A stretch of DNA of 28,792 bases from Pseudobacteroides sp035370245 (GTDB lineage Bacteria > Bacillota > Clostridia > Acetivibrionales > DSM-2933): NCBI GenBank assembly GCA_035370245.1, contig DAOOVO010000051.1, forward strand, positions 1-28,792. Direction: 5' to 3'. The position numbers and the translations under genes were made by a program. Numbering within the stretch: position 1 is the first letter of the stretch; each line of letters opens with the position of its first letter. Below, piece by piece: positions 17,233 through 24,371 of the stretch. The notes beneath the pieces were generated by a model that was not told where the DNA came from, made no database searches, and worked only from the letters and a program-made list of their open reading frames with translations.

Positions 17233-17703
17233 TTAGAAAACCTCCTTTAGTTATTAGATAAATATTTATTATTTTGCAGAAAATAACTTTTAAAAGATTT
17301 GCAAGTTTTTTATCGGCAATAATATCTTATAACATTATGCTTAAAAAAGCTATTGTTTCAGCTTTTTAAAATATTAATTTTTTATAAATAACAATAAATT
17401 TTTATAAAGTTTTCATAAACGACTAAAAAATATAGTTCTTTCGAATATTTAACTATAGACATAGAAGTTATTTGATTAATCTGCCGATAAATATATGTAT
17501 ATAAAACTATTCAAAAAATATTACTATTTTTAATAGAAAGTGAGTATATGTATATTTTTTTATTGCATACCTGAATGCGTATAATAGCTTTTATTTTATG
17601 GCATTATTTGTAGCTGTTTTATTGATATGATATAATTCAAAATAAAATAAATATAATTGATTTAGATTGCATAAATTCCTGCTTATAAAAGGGGTGCTTT
17701 ATT
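17233..17703. other. Intergenic control region between the 188-aa gene and sigI
   Basis: A 471-bp, very AT-rich gap with no gene. A 10-bp word occurs as TTTATCGGCA at 17309-17318 and as its inverse TGCCGATAAA at 17482-17491, so each copy points toward the nearest gene. A CGAA tetramer within TTTCGAATATT (17440-17450) resembles the -10 core reported for SigI promoters, but its -35 side is unclear. A vegetative-type promoter lies closer to sigI. No small ORF with a ribosome site was seen. Confidence 0.5.
17608..17636 (+). promoter_or_regulatory. Sigma-A-type promoter upstream of sigI
   Basis: TTGTAG (17608-17613), a 17-bp spacer and TATAAT (17631-17636), with the extended -10 TG at 17628-17629. 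It would start transcription near 17643, about 60 bases before the sigI start codon, and could supply basal SigI before autoregulation. Confidence 0.6.
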
Positions 17704-18462
17704 TTGATTTTTACTTTTACAGCCTATAATTCTGACAAAGAGCATGCCGGACACTTGCTTAACAGAATTAAAGAAGGCGATGAAGAGCTTAGGGATAAAT
17801 TTATTAATGACTATATACCTTTTATATTAAGAGTTATTTCAGATGCAGTACCAAATAAGGAAAGTCTTAGAAACAGTGATGAATACAGTATAGGTCTTAT
17901 CGCTTTTAATGAAGCTATTGATAAATTTGACAGTAATAAAAGCCAAAAAACATTTAATTTTTTTAGCTTTGCCGAACAGATAATAAAGAGAAGGATAATC
18001 GATTATATAAGGTTTGTATCTAAAAAGAGTAAAGAGATACCCTTTTCGTATCTTGAGGATAAAGAGAATCAGTTTGATGAAAAGTATGTCGATGAGCCTG
18101 CAATATCAAAATATGACAGGATAGAGCTTTTTCAGGAGATAAAAAGTTTTGATGAAGAGTTAAGGGCATTTAAAATAAAATTAAGTGATTTACATAAGTA
18201 TACTCCAAAACACAGCGACTCAAGAGAGATGTGTGTTCAGGTAGGGAAAAAGATTGCACAAAATAAAGAAATATATAAGAAAATAATAAATAAAAAATAT
18301 TTTCCAATGAAGGAATTAGCCAAGATTGTTGATGTTCATCCGAGGACAATTGAAAGAAACAGAGAGTTTATCATATCTGTTTCAATAATATATGGAAATG
18401 ATTTTGAGCATCTACAGGCCTATCTTGGTCGAACGTTAGGGGGAAAAAGTAAAAATGGTTAA
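17704..18462 (+). CDS. sigI: RNA polymerase sigma factor SigI (biomass-sensing paralogue)
   Basis: A 252-aa sigma factor of the SigI group, which directs RNA polymerase to cellulosome and related genes in cellulolytic clostridia. The sigma-2-like region has RIKEGDEELRDKFINDYIPF, the core-binding stretch near FNEAIDKFD, and FFSFAEQIIKRRIIDYIR, whose basic residues belong to the -10 contact region. The C-terminal domain ends in a helix-turn-helix (LAKIVDVHPRTIERNREFII, about residues 202-221). The start is TTG 17704 with AAGGGGTG seven bases upstream. It overlaps rsgI by 8 bp, so the two are translationally coupled. Released SigI would be expected to activate its own operon and polysaccharide-degradation genes. 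Confidence 0.92.
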   Translation: MIFTFTAYNSDKEHAGHLLNRIKEGDEELRDKFINDYIPFILRVISDAVPNKESLRNSDEYSIGLIAFNEAIDKFDSNKSQKTFNFFSFAEQIIKRRIIDYIRFVSKKSKEIPFSYLEDKENQFDEKYVDEPAISKYDRIELFQEIKSFDEELRAFKIKLSDLHKYTPKHSDSREMCVQVGKKIAQNKEIYKKIINKKYFPMKELAKIVDVHPRTIERNREFIISVSIIYGNDFEHLQAYLGRTLGGKSKNG

Positions 18463-20485
18463 AAGTGGAATAGTTATTGATATAGAAAAAAAATATGTTA
18501 CTGTATTGACGGAAGAGAATGAATATTACAAATTAGCCAGAAAGCCTACTATGTATATAAGCCAGGAAATACATTTTAAAATGAGCGATGTTATAAATAC
18601 GGCTTACATTTTAAAAAGGGTTTCGTTAGTTGCCGCTATAGCATTGATTATTGGAATTTCCGTCTTTATAGGCATAATGTCTAACAGTAACAGTTATAAT
18701 AACAATATTTTGGCATATATAAGTCTGGATATAAATCCTAGCATCCAGTTTGCTGTCAATAAGGATTATAAGGTTGTAGATACAGACTATATGAACAAAG
18801 ATGCAAGGGAACTTTTGGGGGACTTAAAGCCTAAAGGGATGAAGATAAATGAGGCTTTCTATATAATAATAAATAGATGTGAAGAAAAGGGGATAACAAA
18901 TGATGGTGCCAAAAATTATTTTTTAATATCGGGTGCCGTAAACTCAAGCTCAAATACCGATAAAGATGAATTAAAAGCCAACGAGTCAAAATTAAGCAGT
19001 CTTTTGTCGGATTTAAAGGATGAAGTAGGAGCAAGACATGGCGAGAATAATCAGATAGATGTTTTTCAGTTGGATAGGAATGATATCGAAGCGGCAAAAA
19101 AAAGTGGCATTTCATTAGGAAGATATGCTCTGTATAAGGAATTGGTGAAGACAGGCAGCAAGTTATCCCTTGATGATGCTAAAAGGTTTGAAGTATCGGA
19201 TTTGATAATAACATATCATATAAACAAGGGTAATATGGCTTACAATGTACCGACAACCAATACACCGGAAACTAATACACAGGAAAACAATATATCGGAA
19301 ACCAATATGCCGTCAGCCAATACACCGGATGCCAATACACCGGATGCCAATACACCGGCGACGAAGGATGACAGAGCCGATGAAACTGCCGATATAACTG
19401 GAAAAATAACCAATACACCTAACGGGTTGAATACCGATAATTTAAATACAAACAGTTTAAATACTAATAATTTAAGTACAAAGAATATATCAAGTACTCC
19501 GACAAAAGGCTCAAATGATGTTCAAACAGTAATAAAACCGTCAACCAATACGCCGGAAAGTACTCCAACAGCAACTCCAAAGCCTGAAACCGGTACAGGT
19601 TTGCTGGCTGAGTACTATGATAATATAGATCTTACAAAACTTGTAACTACTCGTATCGACAAGCATATCAACTTTTATTGGTTTACAGGTGCGGAGCCTG
19701 CTCCGGGTGTAAGAAATGATGACTCTTATAGCGTTCGATGGACAGGATATATCAAACCTCCGTCCACTGGAGAGTATAAGTTTTATGTTAGTCGTGATAA
19801 TGGAGCAAGGCTTTGGATAGATAATAAGCTAATTATTGATCAATGGAACGATCAGTGGAATGTAATTGATACGGCAAAAATAACGTTAACAGGAAACAAA
19901 AAATATGATATAAAACTTGAATATTATAACAATACCGGTAATGGCATAATTTCATTGTGGTGGAACAGTGTATCGGTGGAAAAATCAATTGTACCTTCTT
20001 CGTACCTGTATCCTGCGGAGAAAAAGCCTCAACCTACTGTTTTACCCGGTGAGGGAAAGGGTCTATCCTATGAATATTATGATAATACAGATTTAACCGA
20101 CCTGAAGGCAAAAGGTATTGATACAGAAATCAATTTTAACTGGGGAACCGGTTCGCCCGACCAAAGGGTTCATCAGGATCAAAAGTATAGTATCCGGTGG
20201 ACAGGCTATGTACAGCCGGTCAGCGATGAGAAATATAAATTTTACCTGGAATATGACGGCGGTGTTAAGCTGTGGATAGACGATGTACTGGAGATTAATG
20301 AATGGGGTAATTCATCGAAAGACACGGCATCAACAAGGGAAATAAAGTTAAAAGCGGGGAAAAAGCATAAAATAAAAATTGAGTATTTTAACGGAAATCT
20401 AAATGGAAGGGTTAAGCTTTTGTGGAGTAGTCCTACTGTGGAAAAATCCGTAATTCCTATGACCAGATTATACCCTAATGAATGA
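18455..20485 (+). CDS. rsgI: RsgI-type membrane anti-sigma factor with tandem PA14 sensor domains
   Basis: The 676-aa protein holds SigI inactive until polysaccharide is sensed outside the cell. In order: cytoplasmic RsgI_N domain (about 1-48, GIVIDIEKKYVTVL), membrane segment (about 54-76), an outer domain with SLDINPS around N94-P95, the conserved site where RsgI proteins cleave themselves, a Thr/Asn/Pro linker (about 264-378) with TPDAN repeats, and two PA14 domains (about 380-518 and 531-676), each with YS(V/I)RWTGY and RLWID or KLWID motifs. The PA14 dyad matches the RsgI3 architecture of C. thermocellum, where it acts as a plant-polysaccharide sensor. The ligand here is inferred, not shown. 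A strong terminator follows. Confidence 0.93.
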   Translation: MVKSGIVIDIEKKYVTVLTEENEYYKLARKPTMYISQEIHFKMSDVINTAYILKRVSLVAAIALIIGISVFIGIMSNSNSYNNNILAYISLDINPSIQFAVNKDYKVVDTDYMNKDARELLGDLKPKGMKINEAFYIIINRCEEKGITNDGAKNYFLISGAVNSSSNTDKDELKANESKLSSLLSDLKDEVGARHGENNQIDVFQLDRNDIEAAKKSGISLGRYALYKELVKTGSKLSLDDAKRFEVSDLIITYHINKGNMAYNVPTTNTPETNTQENNISETNMPSANTPDANTPDANTPATKDDRADETADITGKITNTPNGLNTDNLNTNSLNTNNLSTKNISSTPTKGSNDVQTVIKPSTNTPESTPTATPKPETGTGLLAEYYDNIDLTKLVTTRIDKHINFYWFTGAEPAPGVRNDDSYSVRWTGYIKPPSTGEYKFYVSRDNGARLWIDNKLIIDQWNDQWNVIDTAKITLTGNKKYDIKLEYYNNTGNGIISLWWNSVSVEKSIVPSSYLYPAEKKPQPTVLPGEGKGLSYEYYDNTDLTDLKAKGIDTEINFNWGTGSPDQRVHQDQKYSIRWTGYVQPVSDEKYKFYLEYDGGVKLWIDDVLEINEWGNSSKDTASTREIKLKAGKKHKIKIEYFNGNLNGRVKLLWSSPTVEKSVIPMTRLYPNE

Positions 20486-20503
20486 TTGAAGAATAGAAAA
20501 TTT

Positions 20504-20548
20504 AAAGGACCTTTAGAATTCAAATCAGTTTTCTAAAGGCCCTTTTTT
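20504..20548 (+). terminator. Intrinsic terminator between convergent rsgI and the first fusion gene
   Basis: AAAGGACCTTTAGAA (20504-20518) pairs with TTCTAAAGGCCCTTT (20531-20545) with one mismatch, followed by TTTTTT-rich sequence. The stem reads both ways; on the minus strand it is followed by a weaker AAATTTTC tract, so it may also end the convergent gene. Confidence 0.85.
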
Positions 20549-20569
20549 ATATTCAATCTTTTTATATAA

Positions 20570-22234
20570 TCAATCCGTTACGATCATTGTTAATGTACCG
20601 CTTGAGCTTGATCCGAACTCGTTAACAAGCTTCCATCTATAGTTGAATATGCCCTTTTCATTGGCTATAACGGCTACGCTTCTTGATTGAGGCTCAGGTG
20701 TTTTATCCTCTAAAGAACTTGTTGATATAACTTCGTTGTTTTCATAAAGTATAAGAGAAGTACCGTTATTCCCTCCGAACATGTTCATGGATAGTGTAAA
20801 ATAATCTCCTACTTTTACAGAGTAAGTATTGGAGGATATTTGAACCGGTCCTGGAATTCCCTGTGCTTTTGCCACCTTAGGAGCCTGAGGTGTAGGCTTT
20901 GCAGTGGGCTTTACTGTAGGTTTTACAGTAGGCTTTGCTGTAGGTTTTGCCGTAGGAACAGCTTTTGTAGGAGTTGCCCTTTTTGTTGTATTTGTAGGTT
21001 TAGGTTTTGTATTTGTAGGCTTTGAAGCCTTTGTAGGTGAAGCTTTAGGTTTGGCAGCACTGCTTTCAGCATTCCCGGAATTGCCGTCTAATGGAGAACC
21101 GGCTTTAGGAGACTCTGATTCCTCAACAACATCAGGAGTCGGATTCTCTTCAGTGCCATCCGTATCTTCTGTATCTACGGGTTCTTCAATATCTTCACCT
21201 TCTGATTCCGTTTCATCTGTGGATTCCGGATCATCCAATACTAATGAATTGCCTGAAGGAGAAGGTGAGACTGCTTCGTTAGACTTATTTAAGAAGGCTT
21301 TACTTCCAAGCAAAATAACAAGTATAACAGCAACAGAACCTGCCGCAATGCCACCGAATCTTAAAAACTTGCTGCTATACAGCTTAGAACCGTCCTTGTT
21401 GAGCTGAACCTGCTTACCGATAATTCTGTTATTGTTTCGGTCAATCTTAATAATGATAAACTGACCTGAAAAATTCATTACAATAGCGTCTTTTTTAAAC
21501 AATTCAAGGACGATACCTATGTTTTCGGTAGGTTTACCTTGTTCTATATTTATAAGATAGCTTTTTAATACCTTTAAATCGCTTTTTAATATAATAGAAA
21601 GTGCAATTATGTACTCTTTATTTTTTTCTATCAATTTCTTCTGAAGCCTCAATTTTTCGTCAAGATCATCGATAGGAACAGTTTTATAATTAAACATGTT
21701 TTTGTAAAGCAATTTACTGTCGGCAATTGACTTTGCAACAGTTAATGAAAACATGATCTGGTCTATTTCTCTCGGGCCTAAGAAATACAAATCCCTTAAT
21801 GTAATTCCAAACTCCCAAAGCTTTTGCTTGAAAACTATGATCTCATCTTTATTTTCAAAATTGCGGTACAGGTACTCTTTAGAATTATCGGTAGATGGCT
21901 CATCGATGGATAAGCTTTTGGAATTTTCTTCCCATAAAAAGTGGTAAATCCATTCCTTTATAATTTTTTCCGAATATGCAGAAAAAGTTTCATTACCGTT
22001 GAAATCATAATGATCAATACAATAGTTGAAAGCTGTAATGGCAGCATCATATTCCTTGCTGTTTGTCGGAATTGCTGATTTGCCCAGAATCTGGGACACA
22101 ACTTTCATTATCATATTTTTATTTTCTTCAATAAAACGTTCTCTTAGTTCAATATCCCCCTGCCTCATTCTGCTTATGGAGGCACTTAAATTATTATTGT
22201 TAAATACATCATTATTTTGAAAATCAGAGCTCAT
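20570..22234 (-). CDS. SigI-RsgI fusion: membrane-tethered sigma/anti-sigma protein with Ig-like domain (copy 1)
   Basis: A single 554-aa polypeptide. Residues 1-230 align along their length with the SigI encoded at 17704 (RMRQGDIELRERFIEENK, FNYCIDHYDFNGNETFSAYSEKIIKEWI, NKEYIIALSIILKSDL). Residues 238-285 match the RsgI_N domain (NIGIVLELFKKDAIVMNFSG). One membrane segment (294-314) leads to an acidic then Pro/Thr/Lys linker (TAKPTVKPTAKPT repeats, about 320-455) and a C-terminal Ig-like domain (about 460-554, with SMNMFGGNNGTSLILYENN). The NPS self-cleavage site of RsgI is absent. Residues expected to touch DNA differ from SigI: IIKEWIYHFL replaces IIKRRIIDYIR, and LRLQKKLIEKNKEYII replaces VDVHPRTIERNREFII. 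ATG start, GGAGATGA ribosome site. The function is unknown. Confidence 0.88.
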   Translation of the reverse strand: MSSDFQNNDVFNNNNLSASISRMRQGDIELRERFIEENKNMIMKVVSQILGKSAIPTNSKEYDAAITAFNYCIDHYDFNGNETFSAYSEKIIKEWIYHFLWEENSKSLSIDEPSTDNSKEYLYRNFENKDEIIVFKQKLWEFGITLRDLYFLGPREIDQIMFSLTVAKSIADSKLLYKNMFNYKTVPIDDLDEKLRLQKKLIEKNKEYIIALSIILKSDLKVLKSYLINIEQGKPTENIGIVLELFKKDAIVMNFSGQFIIIKIDRNNNRIIGKQVQLNKDGSKLYSSKFLRFGGIAAGSVAVILVILLGSKAFLNKSNEAVSPSPSGNSLVLDDPESTDETESEGEDIEEPVDTEDTDGTEENPTPDVVEESESPKAGSPLDGNSGNAESSAAKPKASPTKASKPTNTKPKPTNTTKRATPTKAVPTAKPTAKPTVKPTVKPTAKPTPQAPKVAKAQGIPGPVQISSNTYSVKVGDYFTLSMNMFGGNNGTSLILYENNEVISTSSLEDKTPEPQSRSVAVIANEKGIFNYRWKLVNEFGSSSSGTLTMIVTD

Positions 22235-22330
22235 CTTATCATCTCCAAGGTAAAATTAGTTTAGGAATGTGTTAATATATTCTATAATGATCAATGTACT
22301 TTAATCACATATATATAAATTACATACAAA

Positions 22331-22360
22331 ATAATACAAATTAGTCATGCATTAGTGCAA
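22331..22360 (-). promoter_or_regulatory. Possible sigma-A-type promoter for fusion copy 1
   Basis: Read on the minus strand: TTGCAC (22360-22355), an 18-bp spacer, TATTAT (22336-22331). It lies in the 133-bp gap after the stop of copy 2, so copy 1 could be transcribed on its own as well as by read-through; no terminator is seen between the two genes. Confidence 0.4.
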
Positions 22361-22367
22361 AAGATAC

Positions 22368-23927
22368 TTAATTTACAGTTACAGTAATAGTTTCACTACT
22401 TGTGGCTCCTTTAGCATTGAGCAGTTTATATCTGTATTTAAACGTTCCTTTTGATTTTGCCTTAAATGACATGGATTCGGTTTGTTGATTCGGTGAATTG
22501 TCTTTATGCCTTTTATAAAGCACAATATTATCATTTTCATAGAGAACAACAACTGTACCGTTATTTCCACTAGGCATGTTCATTGATACGGTGTATGTAT
22601 CACCGACAGTGACACTTTCTACATCGCATGTGATTACAGGAGTATCCGGCGGACCTACAGCTTTATCGGTCGGAGGTGTAGGTTCCGGTGTCTTTTTAGT
22701 CGGTACCGGTGTATTTGTTCTCTTAGGCTTAGGCGTATTTGTGCTTTTAAGCTTTGGTGTGTTTGTACTTTTAGACTTGGTTGTGCTTGTATTTAATTTT
22801 TCCGGTGTCGGCGAAATAGTCGCATAATCCGGACTTTGTGTGTCTAATTCTGCAGTAGGACTTGGATCAACCGATGAAGTAACTGTTGCAGCCGGAATCG
22901 ACGTGTTTTGTTCTTCATTTTCGCTAATTATGGCAGTATAATTTGAATTTCCGTCTTCCGGTGAATGAACAGTTGTTGCATCGTCCCGAGAGAAATAAGT
23001 GAAACCCAAAAGAACAGTTAGGGTCACAGCAAAAAAGCCTGCAGCGAATACAGAGTATCTTGAAATATTTGAAGTTCTTTTGGTGTTGTTAACGTTTATT
23101 AAAACTTGTTTGCCTATATAAGTGTCAGGTGTGATTTTAATATGGTTAATAGTAAATTTACCCTGAAGTGTAAAAAATAACGCTTTATCTTTAAATATTT
23201 CGAGAATAATTCCGATATTATCGGAGGATCTATTACCCGACTCAACATTTTTAAGATAGCTTTTTAATATTCCCATATCGCTGCTTAATATAAGCATGAG
23301 GGCAATTATGTACGCTTTATGTTTCTCAATGAATTTTTTATTGTTTCTAGTATCTTTATCCAATTGATCATATGGGATACCTGCTTTAGATAATATCTTA
23401 TTGCAAATATCACGGTTTGATAAAAGCCTTCGGGCTATGGAAATTGAAGTTATGATGGATTCATTATCATTTGGGGTTACCTCAACTAATGAATCTAAAG
23501 TAATATCCAGCTTCCACAGTTTAAGCTTAAAATCGCAGATTTCATTCTTGTTTTCAGAATCTCTATATAAGTACTCATTTTCAATTTTAGCAGCAGAATT
23601 CTGTAAGTTATTGCCTGAAAGTTTTATATAATCATATATGGAATTTTTAATAACTTTTTCTGCATAGGACAAAAAGTCATCATCACTGTTAAAATCATAG
23701 GTATCAATGGCATAATTGAATGATGCCAGGCCTATTTCAAATTCCTTGCTGTTTTGGGGCAGTGTCGATTTTTTTAATGCGGTTGATACGACTTTAAGGA
23801 TAAAAGTTTTGTTTTCATCAATAAAATCGTTTCTGGATTCATTGTCTCCTTGACGCATTCCCTCAATAAATGATTTTAAATTTTCTCTGGATAACTTATC
23901 TCTACCAAAAAAATTTGAACTGCTCAA
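22368..23927 (-). CDS. SigI-RsgI fusion: membrane-tethered sigma/anti-sigma protein with Ig-like domain (copy 2)
   Basis: A 519-aa paralogue with the same order as copy 1: SigI-like region (1-230; GMRQGDNESRNDFIDENK, FNYAIDTYDFNSDDDFLSYAEK, HKAYIIALMLILSSDM), RsgI_N-like region (237-282; NIGIILEIFKDKALFF), membrane segment (about 292-312), Ser/Thr then TNTPK-type linker (about 320-425) and Ig-like domain (about 428-519; SMNMPSGNNGTVVVLYEND). Its sigma region also lacks the basic -10 residues (VIKNSIYDYI) and the HTH core (DTRNNKKFIEKHKAYII). The two copies differ widely in the linker yet keep the domain ends, so the duplication is old and both seem maintained. The start is TTG (23925-23927) behind TGGAGG. 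Likely first gene of a two-gene run with copy 1. Confidence 0.88.
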   Translation of the reverse strand: MSSSNFFGRDKLSRENLKSFIEGMRQGDNESRNDFIDENKTFILKVVSTALKKSTLPQNSKEFEIGLASFNYAIDTYDFNSDDDFLSYAEKVIKNSIYDYIKLSGNNLQNSAAKIENEYLYRDSENKNEICDFKLKLWKLDITLDSLVEVTPNDNESIITSISIARRLLSNRDICNKILSKAGIPYDQLDKDTRNNKKFIEKHKAYIIALMLILSSDMGILKSYLKNVESGNRSSDNIGIILEIFKDKALFFTLQGKFTINHIKITPDTYIGKQVLINVNNTKRTSNISRYSVFAAGFFAVTLTVLLGFTYFSRDDATTVHSPEDGNSNYTAIISENEEQNTSIPAATVTSSVDPSPTAELDTQSPDYATISPTPEKLNTSTTKSKSTNTPKLKSTNTPKPKRTNTPVPTKKTPEPTPPTDKAVGPPDTPVITCDVESVTVGDTYTVSMNMPSGNNGTVVVLYENDNIVLYKRHKDNSPNQQTESMSFKAKSKGTFKYRYKLLNAKGATSSETITVTVN

Positions 23928-23975
23928 TTGACAACCTCCATATGTTAGGTATTAAAAACAATCAACTGACCAATG

Positions 23976-24044
23976 AGGCATTTCAAAACCGGAAATAATT
24001 GTTTTATAAAAAAATACTCAAGTAAAGTATTTCTTGAAATGCCT
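23976..24044. repeat. 11-bp perfect inverted repeat in the leader of fusion copy 2
   Basis: AGGCATTTCAA (23976-23986) and TTGAAATGCCT (24034-24044) are exact inverse copies. Inside, GAAATA (23992-23997) can pair with TATTTC (24028-24033), or AAATACT (24012-24018) with AGTATTT (24026-24032); these two inner pairings exclude each other. It lies 49-117 bp upstream of the copy 2 start codon and could be an RNA leader structure or a protein-binding site. Confidence 0.6.
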
Positions 24045-24284
24045 AAATATGATAAATTCTCTTATGATAAATTCTCCCTTAAATGAATTATATATTAATT
24101 AAGCACATTCTTCAATAATAGATATAAAAAATAAAGGAATATAAAGCATTTATGTGTAAAAAACTGTTGTTTTGTCATATATGCTGCAAAATTCAGGTAA
24201 TTTGTCGTTTATTTTGTTCTGCTAATTGAAAGATTAATGATGTAAAAGATTAATGATGTATTTAATGTAATAATAAATTATAGC

Positions 24285-24313
24285 TGTTAATTAAATAAAG
24301 AAATCATTATAAT
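24285..24313 (+). promoter_or_regulatory. Possible promoter of mrfAB
   Basis: TATAAT (24308-24313) with a weak -35 TGTTAA (24285-24290) at 17-bp spacing. The start point would be near 24320, about 50 bases before the mrfA start codon. The -35 is poor, so the call is tentative. Confidence 0.35.
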
Positions 24314-24371
24314 GAATATGGGAGAACAATTGATCTAAAAATCAAATGATAAAGGTTAGTGGAGAAGAAGT

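Larger units (their letters stand above)
23928..24371. other. Divergent intergenic region between fusion copy 2 and mrfA
   Basis: A 444-bp AT-rich gap without a gene. Besides the inverted repeat at 23976-24044 it holds a 14-bp direct repeat TATGATAAATTCTC (24048-24061 and 24063-24076) and a perfect 16-bp tandem duplication AAAGATTAATGATGTA (24229-24244 and 24245-24260). A TATAAT box lies at 24308-24313, upstream of mrfA. Confidence 0.6.

Noticed and set aside
20904..21407. 167-aa open frame on the + strand rich in VGF repeats
   Set aside because: It is the complement of the Pro/Thr/Lys linker and membrane part of fusion copy 1; it has no ribosome site and the pattern follows from the repeat codons.
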